Part shown: piece after piece, positions 5,756 to 6,263 of the stretch | Layout: every line of letters begins with the position of its first letter | Position numbering within the stretch: position 1 is the stretch's first letter | Assembly (NCBI GenBank): GCA_021780285.1 | Contig: JAJXZA010000272.1 | Coordinates: forward strand, 1-6,263 | Source of the DNA: Planctomycetota bacterium | GTDB taxonomy: Bacteria > Planctomycetota > Phycisphaerae > WQYP01 | Length of the DNA: 6,263 bases | Reading direction: 5' to 3' | Program-made: the position numbers and the translations under genes | Notes under the pieces: model-generated | What the model saw: the letters and a program-made list of their open reading frames with translations, nothing else | The model's database searches: none | Told to the model about the DNA's origin: nothing

Positions 5756-6263
5756 TCACGAGCCGCCGATTAAAATTCCCGCCAAAAATACCAATACCCC
5801 ACCGACCACAATTTGAAATGCCGCGCGCAAAAATGGTGTGTCCATATACTTGGCGCGTATCCAACTGATCATAACCAGCTCAACGGCCACCACGGCTCCC
5901 GCCACGCCGGTAGCCCACATAAAGCCAAAGCCGTGAAAAATAAACGGCAGCAGGTAGGGCAGCGTATGGCCAAGTCCGCCGGCGGCGGTCATTAAACCGC
6001 AGACGGTTCCACGTACCAGCGGTCGTCCGCGGCCGGTGAGCATGCCATCGTCGGACAGCGCCTCGGCAAACCCCATGGAAATGCCCGCGCCCACGGCAGC
6101 CGCCAGACCCACCACAAAGGCCGACCAACTGTTGTGGGTTGCAAAGGCCGCGGCAAACAGCGGAGCCAGGGTCGAAACCGAACCATCCATCAGGCCGGCA
6201 AGCCCCGGCTGCACCACCTGCATGACAAAAAGCCGGCGCTCGGCGGCCTTTTCTTCATGCTGT
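5756..6263 (-). CDS. MbfA-like iron exporter, VIT1/CCC1 domain (5' end beyond window)
   Basis: The frame is open to the window edge; 13 residues (QHEEKAAERRLFV) precede the methionine at 6223, so that ATG is not the start. The 168 visible residues form a VIT1/CCC1-type membrane domain. Numbering from that Met, LMDGSVSTLAPLFAAAF (11-27) holds the TM1 Asp (D13) and GISMGFAEALSDDG (47-60) holds the TM2 Met and Glu (M50, E54) typical of these Fe/Mn transporters. Further helices follow, ending in GGVLVFLAGILIGGS. This version closely resembles the membrane half of MbfA (membrane-bound ferritin A), which adds an N-terminal ferritin-like domain and exports iron under iron or peroxide stress; the acidic, helical residues at the edge fit the end of such a domain, which I cannot see. 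It lies 45 bases ahead of the dehydrogenase gene. Family call is firm, MbfA subtype fairly so. Confidence 0.82.
   Translation of the reverse strand, partial: QHEEKAAERRLFVMQVVQPGLAGLMDGSVSTLAPLFAAAFATHNSWSAFVVGLAAAVGAGISMGFAEALSDDGMLTGRGRPLVRGTVCGLMTAAGGLGHTLPYLLPFIFHGFGFMWATGVAGAVVAVELVMISWIRAKYMDTPFLRAAFQIVVGGVLVFLAGILIGGS

Noticed and set aside
6221..6223. ATG at 6223 as the start of the VIT1/CCC1 protein
   Set aside because: The frame stays open for 13 more codons to the window edge, with residues typical of the linker before the membrane domain in MbfA-like proteins, and no suitable ribosome-binding site was seen.

Overview
The window looks like a piece of an environmental bacterial genome. 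Protein style (TrpA, a VanH-like hydroxyacid dehydrogenase, an MbfA-like iron exporter) is loosely reminiscent of Planctomycetota (Phycisphaerae) or a neighbouring phylum, but this is an impression without any search. There is no tRNA, rRNA or CRISPR array. The left third (about 1-2500) is visibly more AT-rich in codon use and spacers than the GC-rich right part (about 2540-6263), and the switch falls where a tryptophan synthase alpha gene loses its 5' end.

Left block, minus strand: an NRAMP-family divalent metal transporter (2216-801) is followed after 17 bases by a PRC-barrel protein (from 782) whose C-terminal MgtE_N-like domain has just begun when the reading frame runs into the 3' end of a group II intron (1 to about 121, plus strand). 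The intron is antisense to the gene, so it cannot be spliced from that gene's mRNA, and the stop codon used lies inside intron DNA. The transporter lacks the NRAMP metal-site Asn and Met, which together with an MgtE_N-type partner suggests magnesium rather than Mn/Fe transport. A promoter with an extended -10 lies near 2424-2452 and would give a leader of about 200 nt holding a possible 32-codon ORF.

Middle, plus strand: trpA without its first ~45 residues and without a usable start (2560-3222); a 341-base spacer with no convincing gene; then three uncharacterised ORFs: a lipoprotein or single-membrane-span protein (3564-4013), a protein with a C-terminal CxxC/CxxC zinc-ribbon-like region (4056-4487), and a 37-codon basic ORF (4515-4628) whose first codons coincide with a near-consensus Fur box.

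Right block, minus strand: the C-terminal part of an MbfA-like VIT1/CCC1 iron exporter running off the right edge (6263-5756), followed after 45 bases by a D-2-hydroxyacid dehydrogenase (5710-4664) that ends in a rho-independent terminator facing the plus-strand genes.

Metal transport (NRAMP/MgtE_N pair, MbfA-like exporter, Fur-box-like site) recurs across the window, but nothing shows that these genes form one system.
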